64,000 bases of DNA. Origin: Vespa crabro (taxonomy: Eukaryota; Arthropoda; Insecta; Hymenoptera; Vespidae). Shown in pieces: positions 1-12,039 of this stretch. The DNA lies in contig NC_060955.1 of NCBI RefSeq assembly GCF_910589235.1, positions 23,886,672 through 23,950,671 of the forward strand. Reading direction: 5' to 3'. The notes under the pieces were generated by a model, which was given only the letters and a program-made list of their open reading frames with translations, did no database searches and was not told the DNA's origin. Position numbers and translations under genes: made by a program. Position 1 is the first letter of the stretch, and each line of letters opens with the position of its first letter.

Positions 1-639
1 TAAATAAAATAATAACATATTTCAGAGTAGAGAAAACGAGATACAACGTATTGTTCGATATATTTACTTAAAAAAATTCATCTTACAAACCATTGTACTG
101 CATACTGCATATTGCACTTATTGTTCTTTCGATAATGGATTTTTTCACTGTCGAATAAATTTCTCTTACGATTATAAATCATTAAAATTTCCATTGGTAC
201 TGTGTTAAATATGAATATGTACGTATTTCATGTAATAATATCAAAAAGGAAATATATGTATATATACATATATGTATGTATATATATGTATACATATATT
301 AAAGACATAAATATCAAAAAATGATGGCCAATAAAAGACGGCCGACTAGAAAGACGATTAGATTTACGATCGTACATCGAATGATCTATAGTAAGGGACG
401 TATAAAAGAAAACTTATTTGGACGGGGAGGTAGATGAGGGGAGAGGAGATCAATTAAAAATAAATATACATAATAATGATTAAAGTTCGATCGATCTTGG
501 AATAATTGTTGTTATACCAGTATCGATATTATTTTGTTATAAATAAAAATTTGAGCATTTTTTTCTTGGTAATATAAAAGTCTTTGCTTTCGTATAGACA
601 AATATTCAAAATTAAAATGAATTAAATAAGATGTCATAT
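1..639. other. AT-rich sequence without a recognisable gene
   Basis: Strongly AT-rich sequence with short TA/TATG runs near 255-300. It lies downstream (minus-strand sense) of the START pseudogene. The 3' third of a START domain would be expected here, but I could not align it convincingly. No open frame with family features is visible on either strand. Confidence 0.5.
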
Positions 640-1102
640 TAAAAAAAAATTTTTCTACGCGAGCAGTCTTTTTGACAAATAAGAATTATTTAAGATAAAT
701 TTCTCTTCTCCGATCTCAAGTCAAGAATGTTCTAATATAAAATCTCTATTTTTCAATGGAGATGCACAAGTCGTTAAAGATTCGAATCATATTAATCAGA
801 ATAATATTCTATGTCATTATTTGAATTTAAAAAAATCCTATGCTTTTCGACTCAATCATACGAATATCCCAAATATTTTTATAGTCAGGATCCTGTAAAA
901 CATCATACAAGGTTTCTGACGTAACATCAGGAAATCTTGTTTCAATTTTTGCCATTTTAAAAATAATACCTGAAATAGTTTTTGCTCAAACGAACAAATT
1001 AGACTTAGTATAATCTGATTTTCATTCGTTATTTTTATAATACAGCTGGTTAAATTTCTCAAAATCTTTCTCCTTTGTGATCTTAACAACACCAATCTCC
1101 AT
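640..1102 (-). pseudogene. START-domain (STARD10/PCTP-like) pseudogene, intronless
   Basis: Reading the minus strand from the ATG at 1102 gives the N-terminus of a START lipid-transfer protein: MEIGVVKITKEKDFEKFN, later KSDYTKSNLFV, FKMAKIETRFPDV and TLYDVLQDPDYKNIWD. After a frame change the motifs SPLKNRDFIL and LEIGEEKFILNN follow. Intact family members bind and transfer phospholipid. This copy cannot encode one. TGA stops lie at 1022-1024 and 986-988, both at positions where the START family has Trp. A 7-T run near 806-812 breaks the frame, the segment at about 750-800 is scrambled, and a third TGA at 721-723 again replaces a Trp (in a His-Ser-stop-Leu-Glu context). The frame runs through without introns, which suggests a processed copy, but I see no clear poly(A) tail or target-site duplication. 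Family call is from remembered motifs, not a search; an intact parent is not in this window. Confidence 0.72.
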
Positions 1103-1370
1103 CGTATAAAAAATTTTTAAAGTTTCTTTACATTGACAGTTAAATCATATCGATTTTTGATTTTATCGTTATTAATTATAATGATTAGATCAATTCTATA
1201 AAACTCATTGACAATTCTCATCACAATAGCTGACAAATTATAGATACCTGTTGCACCGGTATGGTGCAGTATTAAGAAGTTACTTTTAATAAATATTTGT
1301 AATGTTCAGATCCTTCTTTTTATGTTATTAAACATTAATTCGTGACATGTGACAATCGCATATCATACGA

Positions 1371-2647
1371 CTAAAGCGATTTCAAAGTTTTATCGATGTG
1401 CCTCAAGGTTGTTTCTGGTACGGCGTCGGTCAAAGCTTTTTGAAAGCCCTCACAATTCATTAATCGTCGGAAAATCTTCTTTGCATTATTTCTATAAATA
1501 ATAAAAAAAAAAAAAAAAAAAAACAAAAAAAAAACAAAAAAAAAACAAAAAATATGACATAAGGAGCGATTAAAAGAAATTGTAAATATTTTTAATTTAT
1601 TAACACTTGCCTTGCGTCTAAATTTCCGTCCATTAATAATTTAGCTCCTGAACCAAGCAATTTATTTCTAACGTCACGAGGTAATATCATAGCGTGTTCA
1701 GCTCCAATACGATCTACGATCGACAATAGTAATCTTGCCGTGGCTGCTCTTACGATTGCATTTTGATGACTAAAAATTCAACGAAATACTATAGAAATAA
1801 TTTTATTAAGAAAATAATATAATACTTATTGAAAATGAATTTTTTTTAACGCACCTTGCACCACGATACACGATAATACCAATAGTTTTATGTGGAGGAA
1901 GCGATTCGACCATTCGATCTAATGCTGTATTACTATCAGCACGTAGAAAACGATTCGTATCTGCTGTTCTGTGAAGCAATGGTCCAACAATATCATCGAT
2001 ATCCTATAAACATCAAAGATAATTTATAGAACATAAAAAAAAAAAAGAAATGAACTTTAAATATTAGTTTTTATTGCATAATATATAATAATAATATATT
2101 ACATAAATGTTACAAAATTTGTTTTTCTTCTATAATAATTAATATAGAAATAATTGTTAAATTCACCTGATCTATACCACGAATTTGACAACTAAAAATA
2201 TCCCCTGCAGCTATACAAGCAGCACGTGCTACTTGCGAACGAAGATTTTTAATATGACGACCTAATAATCGACCTATCGTACCACCGATATTAAGATCCA
2301 AATATTCAGGATGTTGTTTAGCCAATTGAGATAAAGATTTAAGTCCTTTTATTGTTACCTCCCTAAAGTATAATTTAAACATATATACAGTCCCGTTATA
2401 TAATAAATATAATTAATGTAATATCTTTAAATACATACCAATCTTCATTCTCCAGTTGATTGAAACACTGCCGTACGATAGGTTTCTGTTTATCTATTCC
2501 TTTTTCCGAATGTTGATTCATGCTCGATTTGTTAGAAATGTTTCTAGATTTCGTTGAACTACGAAGCACCCTAGATGACATCTTTCTGACGACTTCTGTA
2601 TTTTCTTCAGATTGTGGCTAAGAATAATAATTATAAATTAAAAAAAA

Positions 2648-2684
<37 letters not shown>

Positions 2685-4300
2685 TTTATGTAGAAGAAAT
2701 TGTTATAGGAAAAAATGTGAGGTGCATACTTCGATTTTTAAAATTGCAGACGCCTCATTATTTTCTATATGTTCATCTCTAATATCGTTTAATTTCGTGA
2801 AACTTTCCGAAGAAACAGGTATCTTAGTAAACGCCATATTTGTAGCATTTTCTTCAGTAGTAATATTTTCCGAAACGGACCAATCCATTGTCGTTTCAAT
2901 GTTTCTAGAATTATCAATATATTCTGGAGGTTTGTTTAATAAATTTGCTGCGGATTCGATGACGTCGTCTAATCTATCGGGCTTTTTTGTTTCTAAAGTC
3001 TGATGAGTCGCAGATTGATCGAGAAACACGGAGGGAACTTCTTCGCTAACATCTTGCAATATTTCATTAACTTCCTTGTCGAAATTCTGAATCAAATGAG
3101 ATGTTCAATAAAAATTTAATTTCTAATGAATCGTACTTGTAAGGAAAAAAGAAAACATGGAAATAAATAAATAATATAATATTACCGATGTTAAATGTAC
3201 ACTTCGTAGATCACGTCTCGGTGAACCAAATACGTTCAAATAATCATTACAAACCATTGAATTAATATACTCTGAATCAGATTTGGTTATAATTTTCGAA
3301 TATTCAGGAGATGAAATCGTCGGAGTATCGTACGATCTCCTATCAATTCTATAATTAATCTCTAAAGATTCACCCGAAGACACTAATAATTCGTTCATAA
3401 GAATATCCTCATCCGAGATAATGGTAACGATCGATTTTCTACGTAATTCCGTTTTATTTTTTGCTCTGTCAACTGTATCAGAACTTTCGCTATTTAAATT
3501 TGAATCATTGTCGTTTTTAACTAATTTCTCTCGTTTGGGCGTTTTTTTATTTCTCGATTTAATTCTTTCCTCGCTACTCCAATCCTTCGAAGTTTCATCC
3601 TCCGCTGATGTACTTGTTGATTCGGTGGAAGCATCTGATTCTTTCATCGTTAACTAAAAAATAACGACGTGTAAAAACAAATTTTTACTCTATATTCTAT
3701 TATTTCTATTCTAAGAATAAAAGATTAAAAAAATGTTTCTGTTTTGTTTTTTCTTTCTCTTTAAACTTACAACGTAGGAATCGACAGGGTCCCTTTCTTG
3801 AGATTTATCAGAGATAACGTCGAAAGCTTTCTCGTTGTTTTCACTTTGCGAAATCGACATACCAATGCTGTTATTATCACTCTCATCTCGATCGCGATCT
3901 TCCAAAAGAGATCGCAAAGTAGGTTGGTTTCTTCTTCTTTCGTTTGAATCACTCGCTGATAGATCTGACGATGTACTGTCAGCACTTCTTATTCTTCTTG
4001 TTTTTCTTTCGTAATCTTCGTTGGAGAACGTATCGGAAATAAACAAAACATTTGAACGAATATTCGAGGATAAATATTCCTTTCACATTGAAATTCATCA
4101 TACTAGAATATTTGTTTACGTATATGTATCGACTGCGTAATTAGTATACAGTCATATTTGTTGTTATTTCTATTGGTAGAAATGACAATATATTCGATCG
4201 TGCCTTAGACTTGACCAGCGAAATATTGATTCCTTCGAGCCTGTAAACTCAGCTTGGACGTTAAGCGATGTAGATATATGTATGTATGTATGTATGTATG

Positions 4301-4351
<51 letters not shown>

Positions 4352-5186
4352 GTATATATATACACAAGAGGTTAAGAACCTTCTGTTCCAGTTCGATCGT
4401 CCAAGCTGATTTCACAGTTAATTGTATCTTTCGTATCGATCGGCATCTTATTTGCATTGACATACAATTAATCTAATAATTAATCTAATAATAACGCGCA
4501 CAAATACAGATATATATATATATATATATATACATATACCTTGATGAAATGATTCTTCATTGTTTAAAGCTTGGATAGGATAAATATTAGTTTCTGATAA
4601 ATAATAATCCTTGTTCTTTCTATCGTTATATTCCTCTACGTTCACAGGTGCTTTGTCTCTGAAAATAGATTTAATAAAATATTATATTAAATGTATTTCG
4701 TTATTTATGTAGGTATATCGATTTTAAACATAAATAAGAAACAACATCTGGACAAGGAAAGAGATTTCGATCAATTTTGTATGCACCTACATTGTATCTG
4801 TACTTCTATGTAGTCTCACTGCTATGACTGGTGTAACGTTAGGATTAGTAATAATCGTCGAAATGGATCCATTATCATTCTCGTTGCCAATACCGATTGA
4901 TCTTCTGCATCGGAAGACGCAAGGACAACAACGGAGAACGGTACCAGCGAAATTATATTCATTAGAACTTTTTACATTATCCTCATTTAATTTCTTATCC
5001 TCCTTGGTCTCGTTAGACCACACGCAATATTTAAATATCATTTTTCAATCGTTGATCGCGGCATAACAATTTTTATTAAATTTCATTCTGTCGCGTTTCT
5101 AATTTTTTATAACATAATCACCGATAATACTTTGCCGTATATTCTAAAAAAATGATTGCAGTAATGTATATATATGTGTGTGTGTA

Positions 5187-5234
<48 letters not shown>

Positions 5235-6587
5235 TGTGTAACATGCAACAAGCGAACGAACGAACGAACGTCATTTTCACGATAAATTATTTACACTTTT
5301 TCACATTTTTGTATATAACGGATCTTGCAATTATTAAATAAATTATTTCATGGAAATAACGATAGATAAAAAGTAATAATAAAAAAAAAAACAAAGATCA
5401 CTAATATGATTAAAGGAAATTGAAAATTATAAGGACGTTCGATAAGAAGAACACGATACCAGTATCGATATTAATCGGACATTTTTCCACGCAACAAAAA
5501 TATCCCATTCATAATATCTTAATATGGTTATTAAATTATGTAAGTAACAAAAGTGTATTATATGTTGTCGACGAGTTTTGTCCTTTGAAACGAACAAAAT
5601 AAAAATAGAGAAAGAAATAATAAGAAATAATGGAAACAAAACGAGGTATAAAAACTATTTGTTTTTAGAAAAACACTCGATAAAGGAAATATATTGAAAT
5701 ACTTTTATCTTTGTATAATTTTCCTAGACATAAAGTCTTGTAAATTATTTGACTACAACAACGACTGTAGCAAAGGCTATGAATTTTTAATTGAAAGAAA
5801 AGGCCACACGTTGAGCCACCCGAGACGCCGATAAATGCAAATGGTATCATGTAAAGAGCTTTTTGTCAATGTTAGAAGAGAATAAGAAGAAAAGAAAAGT
5901 GTCGGGAATTTTATTAAAAGAGGTCAGATAATCGGAATAAGTAACACCGTACACACGATTGTGACTGCCTGATGGCGCCGAACGCACCGACGTCGAGGGT
6001 CCCGACGCTACTGACCGCTACTCTCAACCCTTACCCCCACTCCAAATCCCATCCCAACCCTTCTTTCTATCTACTCATCTCCCCTTCTCTTTTTACCTTT
6101 ACGCTTTCAATCGTCGTTTTATATCGTCGACTTTATTTCTTTTTTTTTCCTTCTTTTTTGCTTTTTTTTTTGTTTCTTTTTTTTTTCTTTTTTCTCAGCA
6201 ACCCTCGCCGAGATTTCAATTCTCTTTTATTTCGCATTATATTTTGAAACGTTAAAAATTGTATTTCACACGACAAAGACTTTTTTCGATTTTTCTTTTT
6301 TTACATTAAATATAAAATGTAACTCGTCGAGTGTTACGTCGATGCTATACAAACTTTATGATGCTTCAACAGGAATTCTTTCTGACTCACGTTTGTCATT
6401 TTACATATTGGCTTCTGAGAAATTTCGATCTATTGATCAGCATTATCGTATGACGATCTAATCTTTTCGTTACGGACACAATATATAGTGACATTTGCTT
6501 TATTCGAAGGATTCTCTTTATGCATACACATATGAAATCAATGATATTTTCAATAATAACGTAACAATGATAAATAAACTATTATAC

Positions 6588-6658
<71 letters not shown>

Positions 6659-7284
6659 GCATTGAACTAGGAGAGAATGTTTGTGTATATGTATATACAT
6701 TTTCGAATTCTTTGTCAAACAATTATCCCGCATGTTTTACGTTCAACGTGTGTGTGTACAGCGAAAGATAAAATGAAATGTCTGGTCAGAGACCAATACT
6801 TTGATAATAACTAAAAGATAAAACTCATTCGTTTTTTTCAATAATACGAAATTTTTTCACAGCTATATTTTTTAACGTCTATGTATGTATGCACATATGT
6901 ATATATGTATGTATGTATATATGTATGTATGTATGTATATATTTATGTATACAGGCAAGTCCCTGTCGCGAGAACTTTTTTTTATTATCGCACCAAGCAC
7001 GAGTCGGTACACGCAACTTAAAAGTGACCTAAAATCTCTCTCAGCTATAATTACTGCTACTTTGAAATGTAATTATTCTACGTAAAGTGTCGTCAAGAAT
7101 ATCGTGTCGGAAGGTAATATAATATAGAATGAGTCTTGTAAAAAATCAGAGGTCATTACACCTCTGTCCCTTGGTGACATTGATATGTCTCTGTTTCTAC
7201 GACGACGACGACGACGACGACGACATAACGATAGTAAAGACAAAAAAAATATCTATGTACAGGGTAATTCCTCAATTAAAAAAA

Positions 7285-7332
<48 letters not shown>

Positions 7333-9638
7333 GTATACATTAGGATACTCACATATCATACATGGAAACTGCTTGCAAATCCTTAAAAGCCGTACCGACA
7401 AATTGTTCTTGATGATAAAGTTGTGACGGTGATAACGAACGTATCCGCCTTCTAAAAGGACTGTTTATAAACATATCATCATCTGTTCGTGTGCTCGATG
7501 ATATTTCTTCGGGCTTAATACGTTGTTGGCTCGTTGCCTCGTTAATTCTCCGATCTATTCTTGGCTGAAACGATACCTCCTTTCTTTTAATTATCATACT
7601 TATTTATTATTCATTAGTAATAAATAACGTAAAATTATGAAGCGATAATCATTGCATATCATTATACCTGTCCAAATGAAGTATTATCAATTAATGTTTC
7701 TTCATTTGAATTTTCTACATCTTGATAAGTACGAGAATAAGAGGTGTTAATTGTTTTTAATGTTTTAAATGATGGTCCAGTAACAAATTGTTTTTGTCGT
7801 TGATAAACAGAATTCGATCTAAAATTATAAAAAGTCATACGACGAGCGTTCTTTAAAGATTATTTTAAGAGAAATACAATTAGAAATATTATTATAATCA
7901 AAAATATGAAACTAACGTTTGAAAGGCTGATAATTTTGATTGTCGATCAGTTTCAGATATTGGATGTGGACGTTCTACGGAACTCGTTCTTGGAAATCTC
8001 GAGTAGCCATCGGAACTTCTCGAATATCTTTTGTTTACTAATACTTTAGAAGGATGATCTTGAGAAACGACTTTCGACGTAATATTTTGTTTGTCCAATA
8101 TATTTTTTTGACCCTCTACGGTGTACTTTGAATTTATTGTACAGGATAAAGGTCGATAGGTATTATTACGCGAATCAGAAGTTTGATTTGTTACTTGATT
8201 ATCAAATAAATTCATAGGAGAGATCGTGGCATCTTGTTGAAGACGTTTTCGTCGTTGATACGTTGTCTCTAATCTATGCGTAAAAATATTATTAATAAAA
8301 TCTGTCGTATACGTATATCTGTACAATATATACATATGTATAAATATGTTATATATTTATATACCCTATATTTTTACTCCGCAATTTAAAACCGCTATTT
8401 TTGTTCTCCGAATTGTAAACTATCTTTTTTCTTAACTTAACGTTCACTTGATCAAAACTATTATCCGACAAAATATTAGAATGTTGATCGTTTATCTTTG
8501 TACTCGTCATTCCTCGGGAGAAAAATATCGGAATTTTGGATTCCAGTTTAATGGCAGACGTTTCTTGAGACAATGGCCGACCTACACGATCATCTTGGAG
8601 ATTCACGTTTTCTTTCGCGATCGATCTAACGTTCCCATTATCATCGATATTGATTTCTGCCGTTTCTCGACGATTTAAATTTATAGTTGTTCCTTTGCTC
8701 GACGTAGTTGTATTATGATTACTTCGATTCGTACGTGAATGACCATCTAAACGTAGTAAATTACAATAGTTGTTAATTCAGCTCTTTTTTCATTTTCTAT
8801 TCATTAAACATAAAGTTGAATCGATTACCATTGTCATTAACGATATCATCGATTCGTTCTTCCAATCCTTGAACTTCGTTTGAACAAGAGAAAGTATCGT
8901 CCTAAAACAGTTAAGAATAATTTCCTTTCAACGAATATATTCCACTTATTGTTTTCTAACCTTCAATGTTTTCGATTGATTAATGACATTCAAATTGGGC
9001 ATCTTCATAATTGAATATTGTAAAATATTCATATTGTAAAATATCGATCTTTCATTATCGTTAAAAATAATATATAAAACGGCACATGCATATATATATA
9101 TATATAAAAGCTATTTGTAAATTTAACAAAATTTTCTTATAATACTTATTCGATAAATTTATGATTATGACAGACTTTAGAAACATAACGATTACATGTT
9201 TTGCCCTTCAACGTAACGTCTAACGTATAGGTATAGTTACATATATCAAAAATTAATATGGTAAATGTTACAAATGAAATGTAAATCGATGTATACGCAT
9301 AATCGTAGAAAATTTCTTAAGCTTAATTTTCAAGCAACTTTAATTTAACCAAATCGAATTGATAGAGTAGCATATGGATATATTCAAATGTATATGTTAT
9401 AAGTCGGTGTTTATTTTTAGTCTAGGAATTTTTCCTGGTGACCTTAGAAAATAGACCTTTCTTAGGAAGCAGCATTAAATAGCGCGCGATAGTCGTTATC
9501 AGGAGAATGCAAATGTAATTATTAGTGAATCATAAGAATTTGTCACGAAACCTACCCACGTTCTTACCTCTTTATCTAAATGAACTTTCCAAAAGAGATT
9601 TTTCTTCATATGAATGTGCGAATGTATTATACATACAT

Positions 9639-9678
<40 letters not shown>

Positions 9679-9907
9679 ATTCTTTTTCTTTAAATTAAAA
9701 AAATTAATTAAAAAATTTATATATTTAAAAATATGTGTATTCATTTTACCTGATTTTGAGATAATATTTGCCATACTACAGGTTTCTCATTCGTTGGACG
9801 TAAAGCGATACCATGTGCAAATAAATTTTGCCTGTTTGTCCATGGACTGCCATATTTCTTTGCATTCTTATTCCTAAGAAAAAAAATAGTACTTATTATT
9901 TTCAATG

Positions 9908-9957
<50 letters not shown>

Positions 9958-11993
9958 GTGTAAAATAAAAAGTTTACCTCAAAAAATTTCCTTTATCGGG
10001 TTTGGCCGTTGCAATTTGACGTTTGCTACGTCCTGTACCAGGTGAAACCGAACCACTTCCGGCTACGATCCAGTCAACGTCAGGTCCTAGTTAAAATGAT
10101 AGATGCATTAGCTTAGAAATATGATAATTCATTCAGAAAAGTTGTCGTGTAAAAAGTGTTGCATCGTAAGTTTGATTAAGTTGAAAATTTATTCCATTTT
10201 ACGAATGTTATACGAACGTGCAAAAAAAGTCTACCGTAGAGAATCGAAGCCTTTAATTTTAAGAGGATTACGACGAAACTAAAAAAAGAAAAAAAAGAGA
10301 GAAAGAGAGAGAGGGAGAAATAATGTGCTAAACAAAAGATTTAATGTATTAAATAACAGATCGTAAGATTACCAGTAGCAATTTGAACGGTCGGTGAAAT
10401 TTGTAGACCATAGACGACCAAACCATCGGCAGAGACCAAAGGCAATGATTTTCTAGCTAGACGAGATCTTATAGCTGAAAACATAGCCTCACCGTCGTGC
10501 CTATTGGCCGATGCTCTTTTCCCTGCGCGTAGAACCTCCTGTGAATATTATTAAAAAGTGTTTTCTTTATTTAAGTTAATTTAAAGCTGATGAAAGAATT
10601 ACCTCGGGTTCGTAAATCTGTGCCAAAACAGCCAAGGCATCGAGAGCAGCTTGTCGTACTCTACGACGTCGATCACCCACCATAAGAGCAACCTTATGTG
10701 CTACGGTTTCGACTTTAAACTCCGTACTGGGAAAAGTGACGAAAGAGAAGATCAACAACTGTAATGCATTCTCTCTCGTCTGTAAATTAAATAAAATATC
10801 GATTAAAATCTACAAACAGTATTGTCATAATCACGATCATGCCATCTGATCAAATTTCGTTTGATGAAAATTTACCTTAGCATTTCTAGCCCCGAGACAT
10901 TGAGGTTGCAAAAATTGTTCCAAGAGATAAGCAGGTTTTAATCTGAGCATAGCAATTCTTGCTAATTGAGCAGCACTAGGACCACCTTGCCTGGCCAGGC
11001 CCCAAGCGAGCTGAGGTAATTTTCGTTTGAGTGCATCTTCGGTAACACCAGCAACGACGACCTACCATTGAAAAAATCGATTAAAAGATAATGACAATAA
11101 GGGCATTTAATGAATCTGATAAAATAGATAAGAAATAGGAAATAAATTATAAGAAATGACAAAGCAAGTTTCTCCAGTATTCTAACTTCTCTATTCTCTG
11201 CCGTCAATTAGAATTTCACATATGTATTTAGTACCTTTGCAACTGATAAACCAGCAGCCGCTACGCGGCAGCTCCTTTCGCCGCCAAGTACAGCATGCAA
11301 AAGTGATCCTAATCGCGACTCTATCGCGATTAGAGCCGAGGGTGTCCGTAATGCTGATGCTACTCTTTCGAGGCCTCTTACGCGAGCACGCCAATCCTCC
11401 TAAAAGTAAATTTAGATATTCATACATGGAAGACATCATAGATAGAAAATATTTATCTATGTATTTATGAATCACTTAAAAATTAAAAACCTAAAACAGG
11501 ATAGAATTTAATCAGTTCAGTTTCTGAACGAATAGTACGTAAAAGTCCCTTTCATTTATACATTCGATACTCGTTATGAGGGTATTATCATTATTATTAT
11601 TATTATTACGCGGGCTTATGAAGTCTAGTAATGTCAATGTCCTTATATGCATTTACAAGTAACATTACTACTGTAATGTATTATATATATTACATTTAAC
11701 GAAGAAGAGCTCCAGGTAACACATTAAATGTTACGGAACGTTGATAATTAATGAATAAATCTAACGCTAATGTAATGAGTATATTTATTCTATCACTATT
11801 AGTATTGTTGAGTCACGAGGAAACGCACGAGTCCACGAGTGAACATTATCGATCGTAAGCAGGAACATCGCTAACGTTGTAGCATCTGCATTCGCTGTTC
11901 TAAATCGGTATTAAATTATTTATTGTGTTCTCAGCAATACCTTATATAAAATACTAAAATTCCAAGATGCAAATATATTGATATGCCCGTATT

Positions 11994-12039
<46 letters not shown>

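Larger units (their letters stand above)
5042..7352. promoter_or_regulatory. Large intron with a GC-rich island, possible internal promoter
   Basis: Intron of the TOGARAM-like gene. The stretch at about 5960-6080 is clearly richer in G+C and CpG than its surroundings (around the cgccgaacgcaccgacgtcg segment). It lies about 1 kb upstream, in minus-strand sense, of the alternative first exon. The rest holds TA tracts (5181-5231, 6592-6655, 7288-7331), a TATG run near 6880-6950 and a GAC trinucleotide run near 7198-7225. No other gene is seen. Confidence 0.35.

Noticed and set aside
856..1095. Open minus-strand frame of 79 codons
   Set aside because: It is a shadow frame; the START homology lies in the neighbouring frame that contains stops.
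4170..4476. Open frames with runs of Tyr-Ile on both strands, and a possible small coding exon near 4370-4460
   Set aside because: The frames are TA/TATG repeat translation. The small open stretch does not match the phases of neighbouring TOGARAM exons.
5972..6247. Plus-strand frame starting MAPNAPTS
   Set aside because: It dissolves into a pyrimidine-rich low-complexity Phe/Leu run with no family features; better seen as a GC-rich promoter-like block.
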